From Enterobacter ludwigii (GTDB taxonomy: Bacteria > Pseudomonadota > Gammaproteobacteria > Enterobacterales > Enterobacteriaceae), in contig CP083824.1 in NCBI GenBank assembly GCA_023023105.1, forward strand, positions 3,968,001-4,032,000: a stretch of 64,000 nt of DNA, written 5' to 3'. Positions 9,568-20,531 of this stretch are shown one piece after another. Position numbers and translations under genes: made by a program. Each line of letters opens with the position of its first letter. Position 1 is the stretch's first letter. The notes below the pieces were generated by a model that was given only the letters and a program-made list of their open reading frames with translations, searched no databases and was not told the DNA's origin.

Positions 9568-10514
9568 CGTGCTGCCTCCGGCAGTGGTCGCCCGGCGATC
9601 TGCGATTGCACCTGCGCGGCCATCAGGCCTAAAGACGCGAAGGAATTCGAGATGGCCTCTTCACGTGAGATCAGCACGTAGTGTCCGGTTCGGCAGGCGT
9701 TCAGGAACTGACACCAGCCAGGCATTACCGCCTCCATCGCTGCCAGCTCGTCCTGCGGTTTACCGCCCGTATCCCCACGCCAGGTGGCGAAGACGAAATC
9801 AGCATCCAGCTCCGGCAGGCGCTCGGCGCTGACGTCAATCCGTCCCCCTTCCGGGATGGCCTCAATTAGCGGCGGGAAGGTGAACCCGGCATCACGCAGT
9901 ACACGCCCCAACGAGTGGTAGCTGTGCATGGCGTTAATCTTTCCCTGATTCGCCTGAATCACTGATACGCTAATTTTACGGGTATCCACCGTCGCTTTCA
10001 GCGCGTTGATTTGTTCCTTATAGCGGCGCTCCAGGATCTTCAGTCGCGCCTGCGTTCCGGTAAGTTGCGCCAGTTTGCGGTAGATTTCCGGCGCACCGCC
10101 GTCGAGATGATCGATGCTCACCGTCGGGGCAATTTTTTGCAGCTGTTCCACCGGCGTGTTGCGGGTCGGCTCAGTGATAATCAGATCCGGTTTTGCAGCG
10201 GCGATGGCCTCAATGTCGATATCCGCAGTGCCGATAAACTTGATGTCGGAATTATCGAAATCGACGCCCGTTAGCATGCCGCTGGAGCGCAGAAAATGGC
10301 TGCCGTCCGGTCGCGTACGGCCGTGGCTGGCTACCGGCGGTACGCCAAGCTCAATGAGCGGGATGGTGATATCCAGGTCATGCAGCGAGACAATCCGTTT
10401 CGGATGAACTGGCACAACAACCTTGCGCCCCAAATCATCGGTAAATGTCTGAGTCGGTTCTGCCGCGCTCACCGCAAACCCGACCAGCAACAACATCGAA
10501 AAAAGTACGCGCAT
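9564..10514 (-). CDS. Periplasmic iron-siderophore binding protein of an ABC transporter (FitB-like)
   Basis: The 316-residue protein belongs to the FhuD/FecB/BtuF class of helical-backbone binding proteins. The start MRVLFSMLLL gives a signal peptide ending VSAA; the upstream in-frame extension is cysteine-rich, unlike a signal, and was dropped. The mature part begins with the family's TFTDDLGRKVVVP and HPKRIVSLHDLD strands and has the long connecting helix near the middle. It should carry a ferric siderophore from the receptor to the permease. The gene sits between the permease and regulator genes of one operon. Confidence 0.88.
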   Translation of the reverse strand: MRVLFSMLLLVGFAVSAAEPTQTFTDDLGRKVVVPVHPKRIVSLHDLDITIPLIELGVPPVASHGRTRPDGSHFLRSSGMLTGVDFDNSDIKFIGTADIDIEAIAAAKPDLIITEPTRNTPVEQLQKIAPTVSIDHLDGGAPEIYRKLAQLTGTQARLKILERRYKEQINALKATVDTRKISVSVIQANQGKINAMHSYHSLGRVLRDAGFTFPPLIEAIPEGGRIDVSAERLPELDADFVFATWRGDTGGKPQDELAAMEAVMPGWCQFLNACRTGHYVLISREEAISNSFASLGLMAAQVQSQIAGRPLPEAAR

Positions 10515-10524
10515 CCTCAGTCCC

Positions 10525-11565
10525 CTAAAATCTGTCCCGACGCTGCCAGAGCAACAGCAGGAAAAACGGTCCGCCAATCAATGAAATCACAATTCCCGCT
10601 GGCAGTTGCAGCGGGAGAAATGCCAGACGGCCAACGTTATCCGCCAGCAGCACCAGCAGCGCACCCAGCACAGCACTTCCCGTCAGGAGCGCGGTTTGCC
10701 CACCACGCAGCAGCAGACGTGCCATATGCGGGGCAATGAGTCCCACGAAACCAATACTGCCTACGCAGGAGACGCAGGCCGCCGTCAGCACCACCGGGGC
10801 GAGAACGCGCAGCAGCGCCAGTCGGGTTGTACGCACGCCCAGGCCTGTTGCGGCCTGATTACCGAGTAACGCAACATCGGCGGCGCGCGCGGTAAACAGT
10901 AACAACGCAAACGCGGGAAGCGTCCAGAGTGCAGCCAGCCCCACCAGCGTCCAGTTTGCCGCATGCAGGCTTCCTGCCAGCCAGAGCATTGCCGTCTGCA
11001 CGTCACGCACGTCGGCGGTGGTCATAAAGACGCCCATTGCAGCAGCAAAGGCCCATGACACGCCGATGCCAATCAGGATGAATCGCGGGCGCGAAATATC
11101 ACGCGCCAGCAAGATCACCAGCATCGCAGTGAGTAGTCCCCCGGCCATTCCTGCCAGCGGACGCCAGGCCAGGCTCAACTCCGGGAACTGAAAGATCAGC
11201 ACCAGCACTGCCGCACTGCAGCCCTCTTTCACGCCAATAAGACCGGGATCGGCCAGGCCATTGCGGGTGATGGACTGCATGGCCGCCCCGGCCATACCGA
11301 GCATTGCGCCGCACAGTATCGCCATCAGCAGGCGCGGCAGACGAATATCCATCACGATATAGTGCGCCTCTGCTGTCAGACCTTCAGGAGAAAACAGCGC
11401 GCGGGCAATAGCGGAGGTGGGAATGGGCAACGAACCGTGCGTCAGACCAAAGCCCAGCAGACTTAATGCCACCAGTGCTAAAAACGCCAGGCATGCCAGC
11501 GTCTTCGGGCGAACCAATGCCGACAGGCGACCAATACGGATCGCGCGGAGTCCGGCCCGGTTCAT
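10525..11565 (-). CDS. FecCD-family iron-siderophore permease, second subunit
   Basis: Inner-membrane permease of 346 residues with about nine to ten helices. The start MNRAGLRAIR overlaps the stop of the preceding permease gene (ATGA); a longer upstream frame runs through that gene and is not real. Family marks include DIRLPRLLMAILCG, GLADPGLIGV and the ATPase-contacting loop with GFVGLIAPHMARLLL. It pairs with the adjacent permease and ATPase to import a ferric siderophore. Corresponds to FitC or FitD; I cannot tell which. Confidence 0.9.
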   Translation of the reverse strand: MNRAGLRAIRIGRLSALVRPKTLACLAFLALVALSLLGFGLTHGSLPIPTSAIARALFSPEGLTAEAHYIVMDIRLPRLLMAILCGAMLGMAGAAMQSITRNGLADPGLIGVKEGCSAAVLVLIFQFPELSLAWRPLAGMAGGLLTAMLVILLARDISRPRFILIGIGVSWAFAAAMGVFMTTADVRDVQTAMLWLAGSLHAANWTLVGLAALWTLPAFALLLFTARAADVALLGNQAATGLGVRTTRLALLRVLAPVVLTAACVSCVGSIGFVGLIAPHMARLLLRGGQTALLTGSAVLGALLVLLADNVGRLAFLPLQLPAGIVISLIGGPFFLLLLWQRRDRF

Positions 11566-12545
11566 TTGAACATCCTCGACGCCATGAAAATGAAGACTGG
11601 TGCGCCAACCAGGGCTGTCATGATGCCGGTTGCCAGCTCCCAGGGCGTAAACAATGTACGGGCGGCAATATCTGCCAGCAGCAGAACCAGCGCGCCACAC
11701 AGGGCAGACAGCGGCACCATCACGCGTAAATCGACCGACACCAGACGGCGAATGAGCTGCGGCACGACCAGGCCGATAAAGCCAATCGGCCCGGCGATAG
11801 AGACGGCCGCACCGCAGAGCAGCGCGATGGCCAGCAGGGCGAGCAGGCGAGTTTTCAGCAGCGATACGCCAAGCCCCTGCGCCATCCGGTCGCCCAGAGC
11901 CAGCATATTGAGCGACGGCGACACTCCGATAGCGAGAACAAAACCGGCAGCAGCAGCCCACAGGGCACTCCGGAGCGTTTCTTGTTTTATCCCCGCTAAA
12001 TCCCCCGCCAGCCAGGTTCGCAGGGCGAGCAGGGTCTGTTCATCCAGAATCAGGACTGCGGCAGTCACTGATGAGGCAAATGCCGACAGTGCCACGCCAC
12101 ACAGCGTCACTTTCATGGGTGTGAGCCCGGTGCGGCCAGACGAGGAGAACATCAGCACCAGCAAAAACAGCGCGGCGGCACCGGCGGCGGCAACGAGCGG
12201 GCGACCAAACGGCAGCGTCATTCCGAGCGCACTCGTCAGCACCACCGCCAGCGCCGCACCGGCATTCAGCCCCAGAATATGCGGTTCACCGAGCGGGTTG
12301 CGGATCACGGACTGCAGCAGGACGCCCGCCACGCCGAGCGCGGCGCCTGTCACCATCGCGGCGCTGAGGCGCAGCAGTCTTAATTTGATAATGACGTTAT
12401 GATCGAAATTATGGGGATTAAAATCAAAAAACGCCTGGACCACCGTCAGCGGAGGAATAACGCGCGCGCCGATACCCAGGTGGGCGATCGCCCCCATCAT
12501 CAGCAGTAACGCAAAGAGAATAAAAGCCAGCGTCGTGCGTATCAT
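11562..12545 (-). CDS. FecCD-family iron-siderophore permease, first subunit
   Basis: A 327-residue inner-membrane permease. It shows the family's LRLLRLSAAMVTGAALGVAG block, the RNPLGEPHILGLNAGAA motif and the ATPase contact loop GFIGLVVPQLIRRLV. It overlaps the ATPase gene upstream and the second permease downstream by four bases each, so all are coupled in one transcript. Likely forms a heterodimer with the neighbouring permease. Confidence 0.92.
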   Translation of the reverse strand: MIRTTLAFILFALLLMMGAIAHLGIGARVIPPLTVVQAFFDFNPHNFDHNVIIKLRLLRLSAAMVTGAALGVAGVLLQSVIRNPLGEPHILGLNAGAALAVVLTSALGMTLPFGRPLVAAAGAAALFLLVLMFSSSGRTGLTPMKVTLCGVALSAFASSVTAAVLILDEQTLLALRTWLAGDLAGIKQETLRSALWAAAAGFVLAIGVSPSLNMLALGDRMAQGLGVSLLKTRLLALLAIALLCGAAVSIAGPIGFIGLVVPQLIRRLVSVDLRVMVPLSALCGALVLLLADIAARTLFTPWELATGIMTALVGAPVFIFMASRMFK

Positions 12546-13354
12546 GGTTTTTCAGTGACCTGACGAAACGGCATAAAAAACGGTTTGCCGGTTAACGGGT
12601 TAACCGACATATGCACGTCGACATCAAACACCGCTTTGATCAGTTCCGGCGTGCAGGCATCGCCCTCATGCAATACGCCTTCAACTTTCCCCTGACGTAA
12701 AAAGATCAGTGAATCACCGTAGTTCACCGCGAAATTAAGATCGTGCAGCACCACCACGACGGTGCGTCCGTGCTGGCGGGTCAGCGTATGCAGCAATTCC
12801 AGGATCTCCACTTGATAGCGGAGATCGAGAAAGGTTGTCGGTTCATCCAGCAGGATATACGGCGTTTGCTGCGCCAGGGCCATGGCGATCCAGCAGCGCT
12901 GGCGCTGGCCGCCGGACAAGCTTTCGACCGACAGATGCGCAAACTCCGCCGTCCCCGTCAGGTGAAGCGCCTCTTCAACAGCCCGTTCGTCCTCGTCGCT
13001 CCACTGGCGCATAAAATTTTGCCAGGGAAAGCGCCCGCGAGAAACCAGCTCAAAGACGGTTAACCCTTCCGGCAGCAGCGGAGACTGAGGAAGGATACCC
13101 AACTGACGGGCAACCGTTTTGGTCGGCTGCTCATGAATGGCTTTACCGTCCAGCAGCGCGGTGCCCCCGAGCGGCTGCAGCAGTCGCGCGATAGTGCTCA
13201 ACAGTGTGGACTTTCCACAGCCGTTCGCCCCTACCAGCACCGTCATTTTCTGCTGAGGGATCGCAAGGGAGATATCATCAACGATGATTTTTTTCTGATA
13301 ACCCGCAGAGAGGTTCTCCAGAACCAGTCCCGATTTTTTCGTGTTGTAAGTCAC
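12542..13354 (-). CDS. Iron-siderophore ABC transporter ATPase (FitE-like)
   Basis: ATP-binding subunit of about 270 residues. Walker A is GANGCGKST (residues 42-50), the signature is LSGGQRQR, Walker B is YILLDEPT and the switch histidine is in VVLHDLNF. The start is not certain. I chose GTG at 13354 (VTYNTKKSG); a TTG ten codons upstream also keeps the frame but has no ribosome site. It is the first gene of an operon of ATPase, two permeases, binding protein and regulator, divergent from the receptor gene. FecE/FhuC-type sequence. Confidence 0.9.
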   Translation of the reverse strand: MTYNTKKSGLVLENLSAGYQKKIIVDDISLAIPQQKMTVLVGANGCGKSTLLSTIARLLQPLGGTALLDGKAIHEQPTKTVARQLGILPQSPLLPEGLTVFELVSRGRFPWQNFMRQWSDEDERAVEEALHLTGTAEFAHLSVESLSGGQRQRCWIAMALAQQTPYILLDEPTTFLDLRYQVEILELLHTLTRQHGRTVVVVLHDLNFAVNYGDSLIFLRQGKVEGVLHEGDACTPELIKAVFDVDVHMSVNPLTGKPFFMPFRQVTEKP

Positions 13355-13395
13355 GTGAACGCCAACGTAATGAAAAACTAACAAATAAAAATAAA

Positions 13396-13416
13396 ACTCA
13401 TTCTCTTTTGAGAAGT
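13396..13416. promoter_or_regulatory. Fur-box-like palindrome before the ABC operon
   Basis: TTCTCTTTTGAGAA (13401-13414) within an A/T-rich setting, reading AGAGAATGAG on the minus strand, resembles the GAGAATGATT-type Fur half-sites. It lies 40-60 bases before the likely start of the ATPase gene. The match is partial. Confidence 0.45.
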
Positions 13417-13429
13417 TTGACGCGGCGCC

Positions 13430-13606
13430 ATGTAGTAGTCAAGCGAAGAAACACCCTGGCAAAAACAGGGATAAGCAAGAAATTAATCGAAAACACAAAA
13501 CCTCATAAATACATTAATTTCATCACGTTAAATGCAATTTCGTTTCGTTTTTACGTGTGATTTTCGGCTGTAGTCGATTTTTGTTTTTTTCCATTTACTA
13601 CTACAT
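13430..13606. repeat. Ten-base inverted repeat pair in the divergent iron promoter region
   Basis: ATGTAGTAGT at 13430-13439 and its exact reverse complement ACTACTACAT at 13597-13606 are placed one on each side of the divergent promoter region, each just inside a Fur-like site. The stretch between them is A/T-rich and has no credible gene. The arrangement looks like paired operators for a regulator acting on both directions, possibly the RpiR protein. Function is inferred. Confidence 0.5.
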
Positions 13607-13613
13607 TCTCACG

Positions 13614-13634
13614 TGATTGAATGATTCTCAATTA
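13614..13634. promoter_or_regulatory. Fur-box-like site before the TonB receptor gene
   Basis: The minus strand here reads TGAGAATCATTCAATCA, close to the Fur consensus TGAGAATCATTATCA. It lies about 50 bases before the chosen receptor start and would place the receptor under iron repression. Confidence 0.65.
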
Positions 13635-13679
13635 CATGTTCGATGCCTGAACAGGCTAACGGACAGACCATTAAGGGCA

Positions 13680-15881
13680 ATGACTCACACATTCTTCCGC
13701 AAACATTCATGTGCGGGATATTTCGGGAAAACAGATGTAATGGCTACGTACACACCTTCTCTCTCTGGGGCAAAAGGGCGCGCGCTCTTTTCACTGCTGT
13801 TTATGGCGCCGTTGGTACAGGCAGCGGACAACACAACGGCTAAAGACGGCGAAACGCTTACCGTCATCGCCAGTCCGAATGCCACGGCAGATGCTACAAA
13901 TGGCTATCAGCCGTTGAATACCTCCACCGCGACACTGACCAACATGCCAATGCTGGATATCCCGCAGGTGGTCAATACCGTCAGCGATAAGGTGCTGGAA
14001 GATCAGCACGCCACTACGCTGGATGAAGCGCTCTATAACGTCAGCAACGTGGTGCAAACCAATACTCTGGGCGGTACGCAGGATGCATTTGTTCGTCGTG
14101 GGTTTGGCGCGAACCGCGACGGGTCAATCATGACCAACGGTCTGCGCACCGTCCTGCCGCGCAGTTTTAATGCCGCAACCGAGCGCGTGGAAGTGCTTAA
14201 AGGCCCGGCCTCAACGCTGTATGGCATTCTCGATCCTGGCGGTTTGATTAACGTCGTCACTAAACGCCCGGAGAAGACCTTCGGCGGCTCACTTTCTGCC
14301 ACTTCTTCCAGCTTTGGCGGCGGTACCGGCCAGGTTGATGTTACCGGCCCAATTGAAGGCACGCGTCTGGCGTATCGTCTCACGGGTGAGTATCAGGACG
14401 AAGATTACTGGCGCAATTTTGGCAACGAGCGCAGCACCTTTATCGCACCGTCGCTGACCTGGTTTGGCGATGATGCCACCGTGACCGTGCTCTATTCGCA
14501 TCGCGACTATAAGACACCATTCGATCGCGGAACGATCTTCGATCTCAACACCAAACAGCCGGTAAACGTTGATCGCAAAACGCGTTTTGATGAACCGTTT
14601 AACATCACCGATGGTCAGTCAGACCTGGCGCAGCTCAACGCAGAATATCGCCTGAACAGCCAGTGGACCGCAAAGTTCGACTACAGCTTTAGCCAGGATA
14701 AATACAGCGATAACCAGGCCCGCGTAATGGCCTACGATTCAAAAACTGGCAACCTGACCCGCCGCGTAGATGCGACGCAAGGCTCGACCCAGCGGATGCA
14801 TACGTCGCGTGCGGATCTGCAGGGGAATGTGGACATCGCTGGCTTCTACAACGAGATCCTGACCGGCGTATCGTATGAGAATTACGATCTGCTGCGTACG
14901 GATATGATCCGCTGTAAAAACGTCAAAGATTTCAATATCTATAACCCGACGTATGGCAACCTTAGCAAGTGCACCACTGTCTCAGCGTCAGACAGCGACC
15001 AGACCATCAAGCAAGAGAGCTACTCCGCCTACGCTCAGGACGCGCTGTACCTGACCGATAAATGGATCGCCGTCGCCGGATTACGCTATCAGTATTACAC
15101 ACAGTACGCCGGTAAAGGTCGCCCGTTCAACGTCAATACCGACAGCCGCGACGACCAGTGGACACCGAAGCTGGGGCTGGTTTACAAACTCACGCCAGCG
15201 GTCTCGCTGTTTGCCAACTATTCCCAGACGTTTATGCCGCAATCGTCCATTGCGAGCTACATCGGCGATCTGCCGCCAGAAACATCAAATGCGTATGAAA
15301 TTGGCGCTAAGTTTGACCTGTTTGACGGTATTACTGCCAATATCGCACTGTTTGATATTCACAAACGCAACGTGTTGTACACCGAAAGCATCGCGGGAGA
15401 AACCGTCGCAAAAACCGCTGGGCGTGTGCGTTCGCAGGGTGTAGAGGTGGATCTGGCAGGGTCCCTGACGGAAAACACCAATATTATTGCCAGCTACGGC
15501 TATACCGACGCAAAAGTGCTGGAAGACCCGGACTATGCAGGCAAACCGCTGCCGAACGTGCCACGCCATACCGGCTCACTGTTCCTGACCTATGACATTC
15601 ACAATGCGATCGGCGGAAATACGTTGACGCTTGGCGGGGGTGGACACGGCGTGAGCCGTCGCTCAGCGACCAACGGCGCGGACTATTATTTACCGGGCTA
15701 TTTTGTTGCCGATGCCTTTGCGGCCTATAAGATGAAACTGCAGTATCCGGTGACGCTGCAGGTGAACGTGAAGAACCTGTTTGATAAGACTTACTACACC
15801 TCATCTATCGCGACCAATAACCTGGGCAACCAGATTGGCGACCCGCGCGAAGTGCAGTTTACGGTGAAGATGGAGTTTTGA
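13680..15881 (+). CDS. TonB-dependent siderophore receptor (FitA-like)
   Basis: Outer-membrane receptor of 733 residues from the ATG at 13680, which has AAGGG in front; an ATG at 13740 would give a tidier signal peptide ending LVQA, so the start is open. The mature protein has a plug domain (PQVVNTVSDKVLEDQ, DAFVRRGFGANRD, RVEVLKGPASTLYG, GLINVVTKRP) and a 22-strand barrel with C-terminal VKNLFDKTYY and a final phenylalanine (VKMEF). It belongs to the siderophore-receptor (FhuA/FoxA-like) class; the ligand cannot be read from sequence. It is divergent from its presumed ABC transporter, as fitA is in E. coli. Confidence 0.9.
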   Translation: MTHTFFRKHSCAGYFGKTDVMATYTPSLSGAKGRALFSLLFMAPLVQAADNTTAKDGETLTVIASPNATADATNGYQPLNTSTATLTNMPMLDIPQVVNTVSDKVLEDQHATTLDEALYNVSNVVQTNTLGGTQDAFVRRGFGANRDGSIMTNGLRTVLPRSFNAATERVEVLKGPASTLYGILDPGGLINVVTKRPEKTFGGSLSATSSSFGGGTGQVDVTGPIEGTRLAYRLTGEYQDEDYWRNFGNERSTFIAPSLTWFGDDATVTVLYSHRDYKTPFDRGTIFDLNTKQPVNVDRKTRFDEPFNITDGQSDLAQLNAEYRLNSQWTAKFDYSFSQDKYSDNQARVMAYDSKTGNLTRRVDATQGSTQRMHTSRADLQGNVDIAGFYNEILTGVSYENYDLLRTDMIRCKNVKDFNIYNPTYGNLSKCTTVSASDSDQTIKQESYSAYAQDALYLTDKWIAVAGLRYQYYTQYAGKGRPFNVNTDSRDDQWTPKLGLVYKLTPAVSLFANYSQTFMPQSSIASYIGDLPPETSNAYEIGAKFDLFDGITANIALFDIHKRNVLYTESIAGETVAKTAGRVRSQGVEVDLAGSLTENTNIIASYGYTDAKVLEDPDYAGKPLPNVPRHTGSLFLTYDIHNAIGGNTLTLGGGGHGVSRRSATNGADYYLPGYFVADAFAAYKMKLQYPVTLQVNVKNLFDKTYYTSSIATNNLGNQIGDPREVQFTVKMEF

Positions 15882-15884
15882 CAT

Positions 15885-15914
15885 AAAAAAAGCCCTGCAT
15901 CGCAGGGCTTTTTC
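15885..15914. terminator. Bidirectional terminator between receptor gene and parE
   Basis: AAAAAAGCCCTGC, ATC loop, GCAGGGCTTTTTC: a strong stem with A run before and T run after, serving the convergent receptor and parE transcripts. Confidence 0.92.
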
Positions 15915-15918
15915 AGCA

Positions 15919-17814
<1,896 letters not shown>

Positions 17815-17839
17815 TTAAACTAGCAATTCGCATTGATTG

Positions 17840-18424
17840 TCAGTGGCTGTGCAGTCCAAGAAAATCGACAATCTGGGTGAAATGATTCTCAAAGCCCGTG
17901 AAAGCATGGTTTCCGCCCTCTTCTATAGTCTGGCGGCAGGATGCGTAATACGCCACTGCCTGGCGGTAATCCAGCACTTCATCACCCGTCTGTTGCAGCA
18001 GCCAGATAAGATCCGGCGCTTCAAGCGGGTCAACCTGCATAACTTTGAGATCGTAAATATGGCGTGACTCTAGCACATATTGCTGGCCGGTGTAGGGGTT
18101 CTCGTTTGCGCCAAGAAAGTCACGGAGCAGCTCAAATGGCCGTACCGCCGGGTTAACAACAACTGCGGGCAGCATAAAGCATTGCGAGAGCCAGGTGGCG
18201 TAGTATCCGCCCAGCGATGAGCCGACCACACCGAATGATTCGCCGCCGTGTTCAAGCACAATAGATTCCAGCATCTCCGCGGCTTCCGCCGGGTAAGGAG
18301 GCAGCTGCGGGATAATCATCTCAACATCGGGATGATGCTCGCTCAGCCACTGGCGAAACTGTGTCGCTTTTGCGGAGCGCGGCGAGCTGTTGAATCCGTG
18401 TAGATAAAGGAGCGTAGACATCAA
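17840..18424 (-). CDS. yqiA: Esterase YqiA
   Basis: An alpha/beta-hydrolase of 194 residues with the nucleophile elbow GSSLGGYYA and a C-terminal histidine in GGNHAF. The E. coli protein shows palmitoyl-CoA and p-nitrophenyl ester hydrolysis; the physiological substrate is unknown. Overlaps cpdA by four bases (ATGA). Confidence 0.95.
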   Translation of the reverse strand: MMSTLLYLHGFNSSPRSAKATQFRQWLSEHHPDVEMIIPQLPPYPAEAAEMLESIVLEHGGESFGVVGSSLGGYYATWLSQCFMLPAVVVNPAVRPFELLRDFLGANENPYTGQQYVLESRHIYDLKVMQVDPLEAPDLIWLLQQTGDEVLDYRQAVAYYASCRQTIEEGGNHAFTGFENHFTQIVDFLGLHSH

Positions 18425-19248
18425 TAGCCTTCTGAAGCGGTGTCCGGACGGAATTTTGCGCCTGTCAAACGACAGACTTCCGTGGTCAGCGAACCATTAG
18501 CATGCAGTTCCAGCCAGCGCCAGCCTGGTGCGATGGTATCAAGCGTAAAGTTGGCACAGTGCGGCTTAAACTGAACGCAGGTCGATGGCGTCGCCAGCAT
18601 ACGGCGACCATTCCAGTCGAGATCCTGTTCCTGATGGATATGTCCGCACAGGAGATTCTTCACACGCGGGAATTTCGCCAGCACGCGATCCAGCGCAGCA
18701 GAATTACGCAGACTGTGCTGATCGAGCCAGCTGCAACCCGCTGGCAGAGGGTGATGATGAAGTAATAACAGCGTATGACGTTCAGGTTCAGCAGCCAGTT
18801 TGGTCTCCAGCCAGTCGAGCTGGAACTCGCTTAACTCACCGTGCGGGACACCAAACACCTGGCTATCCAGCAGCAGGATCTGCCACTGTTCACCCGCAAA
18901 GACACATTTTGCCGGAGAAATACCCGCATCCTGGAGGGCATTGTACATAGCCGGCTGGAAATCGTGGTTTCCAGGTAGCCAGACGCAAGGCACACTGAAG
19001 CTCGCGATGCCTTCAGCAAAATGCTGGTAGGCCGCGGAGGATTGGTCCTGCGCCAGATCGCCCGTTGCGACAATCAGATCGCATGCACGATTTTCAGCGT
19101 GAATGGCGCTAAGTACCGCCTGATAGCTCTCCCAGGTGTTGACCCCCAGCAGAGTTTCATGCTTTTCGGCAAAAAGGTGGGTATCGGTGATTTGTAATAT
19201 CCTGACTGGCGCCCCACCAGCAACAGTCAGGTTCAACAGGCTTTCCAA
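18421..19248 (-). CDS. cpdA: 3',5'-cyclic-AMP phosphodiesterase CpdA
   Basis: A class III cAMP phosphodiesterase of 275 residues that lowers cAMP and tunes CRP signalling. The calcineurin-like metal ligands are all visible: DTHLF, GDLAQD, GNHDF, HHHPLP and GHIHQ. It lies in the middle of the nudF operon, 27 bases after yqiB, with its 3' end overlapping yqiA. Confidence 0.97.
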   Translation of the reverse strand: MESLLNLTVAGGAPVRILQITDTHLFAEKHETLLGVNTWESYQAVLSAIHAENRACDLIVATGDLAQDQSSAAYQHFAEGIASFSVPCVWLPGNHDFQPAMYNALQDAGISPAKCVFAGEQWQILLLDSQVFGVPHGELSEFQLDWLETKLAAEPERHTLLLLHHHPLPAGCSWLDQHSLRNSAALDRVLAKFPRVKNLLCGHIHQEQDLDWNGRRMLATPSTCVQFKPHCANFTLDTIAPGWRWLELHANGSLTTEVCRLTGAKFRPDTASEGY

Positions 19249-19275
19249 ATGGTGTCCTTAGGTAGGTTTATGACG

Positions 19276-19698
19276 CTAACAAACCGGAATCGCCATTGCT
19301 CCATGTGCTAAACAATATCTTAGCCAGTCAGCTAAAAACTGGTTAATTTGATGCTTTTCGTCGCGTTGATGCAACTTTTTATTCGGGTAATCATACCGTG
19401 CCTTGAAGCGAAAGATCTGCTGACTTGAACACACTTCAGCGACCATTGCATCGTGATAGAGGCGCACCGTCATCGACGGCAGGCTCCAGTAGCTAATACT
19501 GGGTGCCGTTTGCTCAATCTCCACCAGCGTAGTGTAGCGCGTTGATTCTGTTATCGTTAACCGATACTGCGCGTTGCTCACCTGATAGCTTACCGTTTCG
19601 CCGGGTGCGTCATTTTTCGGCAGCAGGCGGCGCAATTGTGCGAAATTGGTTTCGCACAGGCGCATCATTTCTGGGAAGTCAGGTGTATAACGCTTCAT
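19276..19698 (-). CDS. yqiB: DUF1249 protein YqiB
   Basis: A conserved 140-residue cytosolic protein of unknown function that is almost always next to nudF and cpdA. The start [12 protein letters not shown] overlaps the nudF stop (ATGA); a longer upstream frame belongs to the nudF region and was dropped. No catalytic motif is recognised. Confidence 0.94.
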   Translation of the reverse strand: MKRYTPDFPEMMRLCETNFAQLRRLLPKNDAPGETVSYQVSNAQYRLTITESTRYTTLVEIEQTAPSISYWSLPSMTVRLYHDAMVAEVCSSQQIFRFKARYDYPNKKLHQRDEKHQINQFLADWLRYCLAHGAMAIPVC

Positions 19699-20327
19699 TT
19701 TTTCCACTCGTTTCGTAATGTCTGATAATGCAGTTGCAGCCATTGCAGGGCGATGACAGACGCTGCGTTGTCGATTTTCCCCTCTTCTACCCACTGATAA
19801 GCCTGTTCCCGGCTCACCACATGAACCCGAATATCTTCGTTTTCATCTGCCAGACCGTGGATCCCTTCCGCCGTCGTGGCATCCACTTCGCCTACCATAA
19901 TGGAAAGGCGCTCGCTGGTGCCCCCCGGGCTTGCCAGATAGCTCAGCACCGGTTTTGTACGTCCCACCACCAATCCTGCTTCTTCCAGTGCCTCACGGCG
20001 GGCAACGTCTTCGACCGATTCGCCCTCTTCGATCATCCCGGCTACCATCTCCAGTAACCACGGGCTCTCGCTGACGTCGTAAGCCGCAATTCGGATCTGT
20101 TCCACCAGCACAACTTCGTCGCGCACTGGGTCAAAGGGTAGCAAGACTGCCGCATGCCCGCGCTCAAAAATTTCGCGTCTGATTTCGCCGCTCATTTCAC
20201 CGTTAAACAGGCGATGCCTGAAACGGTAAAGTTCCATCGAAAAAAAACCGCTATAAAGCATTTCTCGTGCAATAATTTCTACATCGTTTTTGGCGAATGT
20301 CACGGGCAACTTTTCTGGTTTCTGCAT
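19695..20327 (-). CDS. nudF: ADP-ribose pyrophosphatase NudF
   Basis: A Nudix hydrolase of 210 residues that splits ADP-ribose into AMP and ribose-5-phosphate. The Nudix box is complete (GMIEEGES then REALEEAG, about residues 96-118). First gene of the nudF-yqiB-cpdA-yqiA-parE operon, divergent from tolC across about 200 bases. Confidence 0.97.
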   Translation of the reverse strand: MQKPEKLPVTFAKNDVEIIAREMLYSGFFSMELYRFRHRLFNGEMSGEIRREIFERGHAAVLLPFDPVRDEVVLVEQIRIAAYDVSESPWLLEMVAGMIEEGESVEDVARREALEEAGLVVGRTKPVLSYLASPGGTSERLSIMVGEVDATTAEGIHGLADENEDIRVHVVSREQAYQWVEEGKIDNAASVIALQWLQLHYQTLRNEWKK

Positions 20328-20428
20328 GAGTCGAGTCCTGGTAGCAATGGTGATGAAATTGTGAATTTCAAGGCTGTTTGGCTGCCGTTTGCAAGGCTAT
20401 ATGTTAGATTGGTGCAAATTACCGCCAG

Positions 20429-20447
20429 ATGGCACGTAACGCCAACC
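20429..20447. promoter_or_regulatory. Marbox upstream of tolC
   Basis: ATGGCACGTAACGCCAACC fits the MarA/SoxS/Rob consensus AYnGCACnnWnnRYYAAAY at all but one fixed position. It lies about 85 bases before the tolC start. MarA/SoxS/Rob control of tolC is established in E. coli. Confidence 0.75.
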
Positions 20448-20531
20448 TTTTGGTATGGAAGATTCTGTTAGAATCGGCAATTATTTTTTAATTAGATCAG
20501 CGCTAATACTGCTTCACAACAAGGAATGCAA

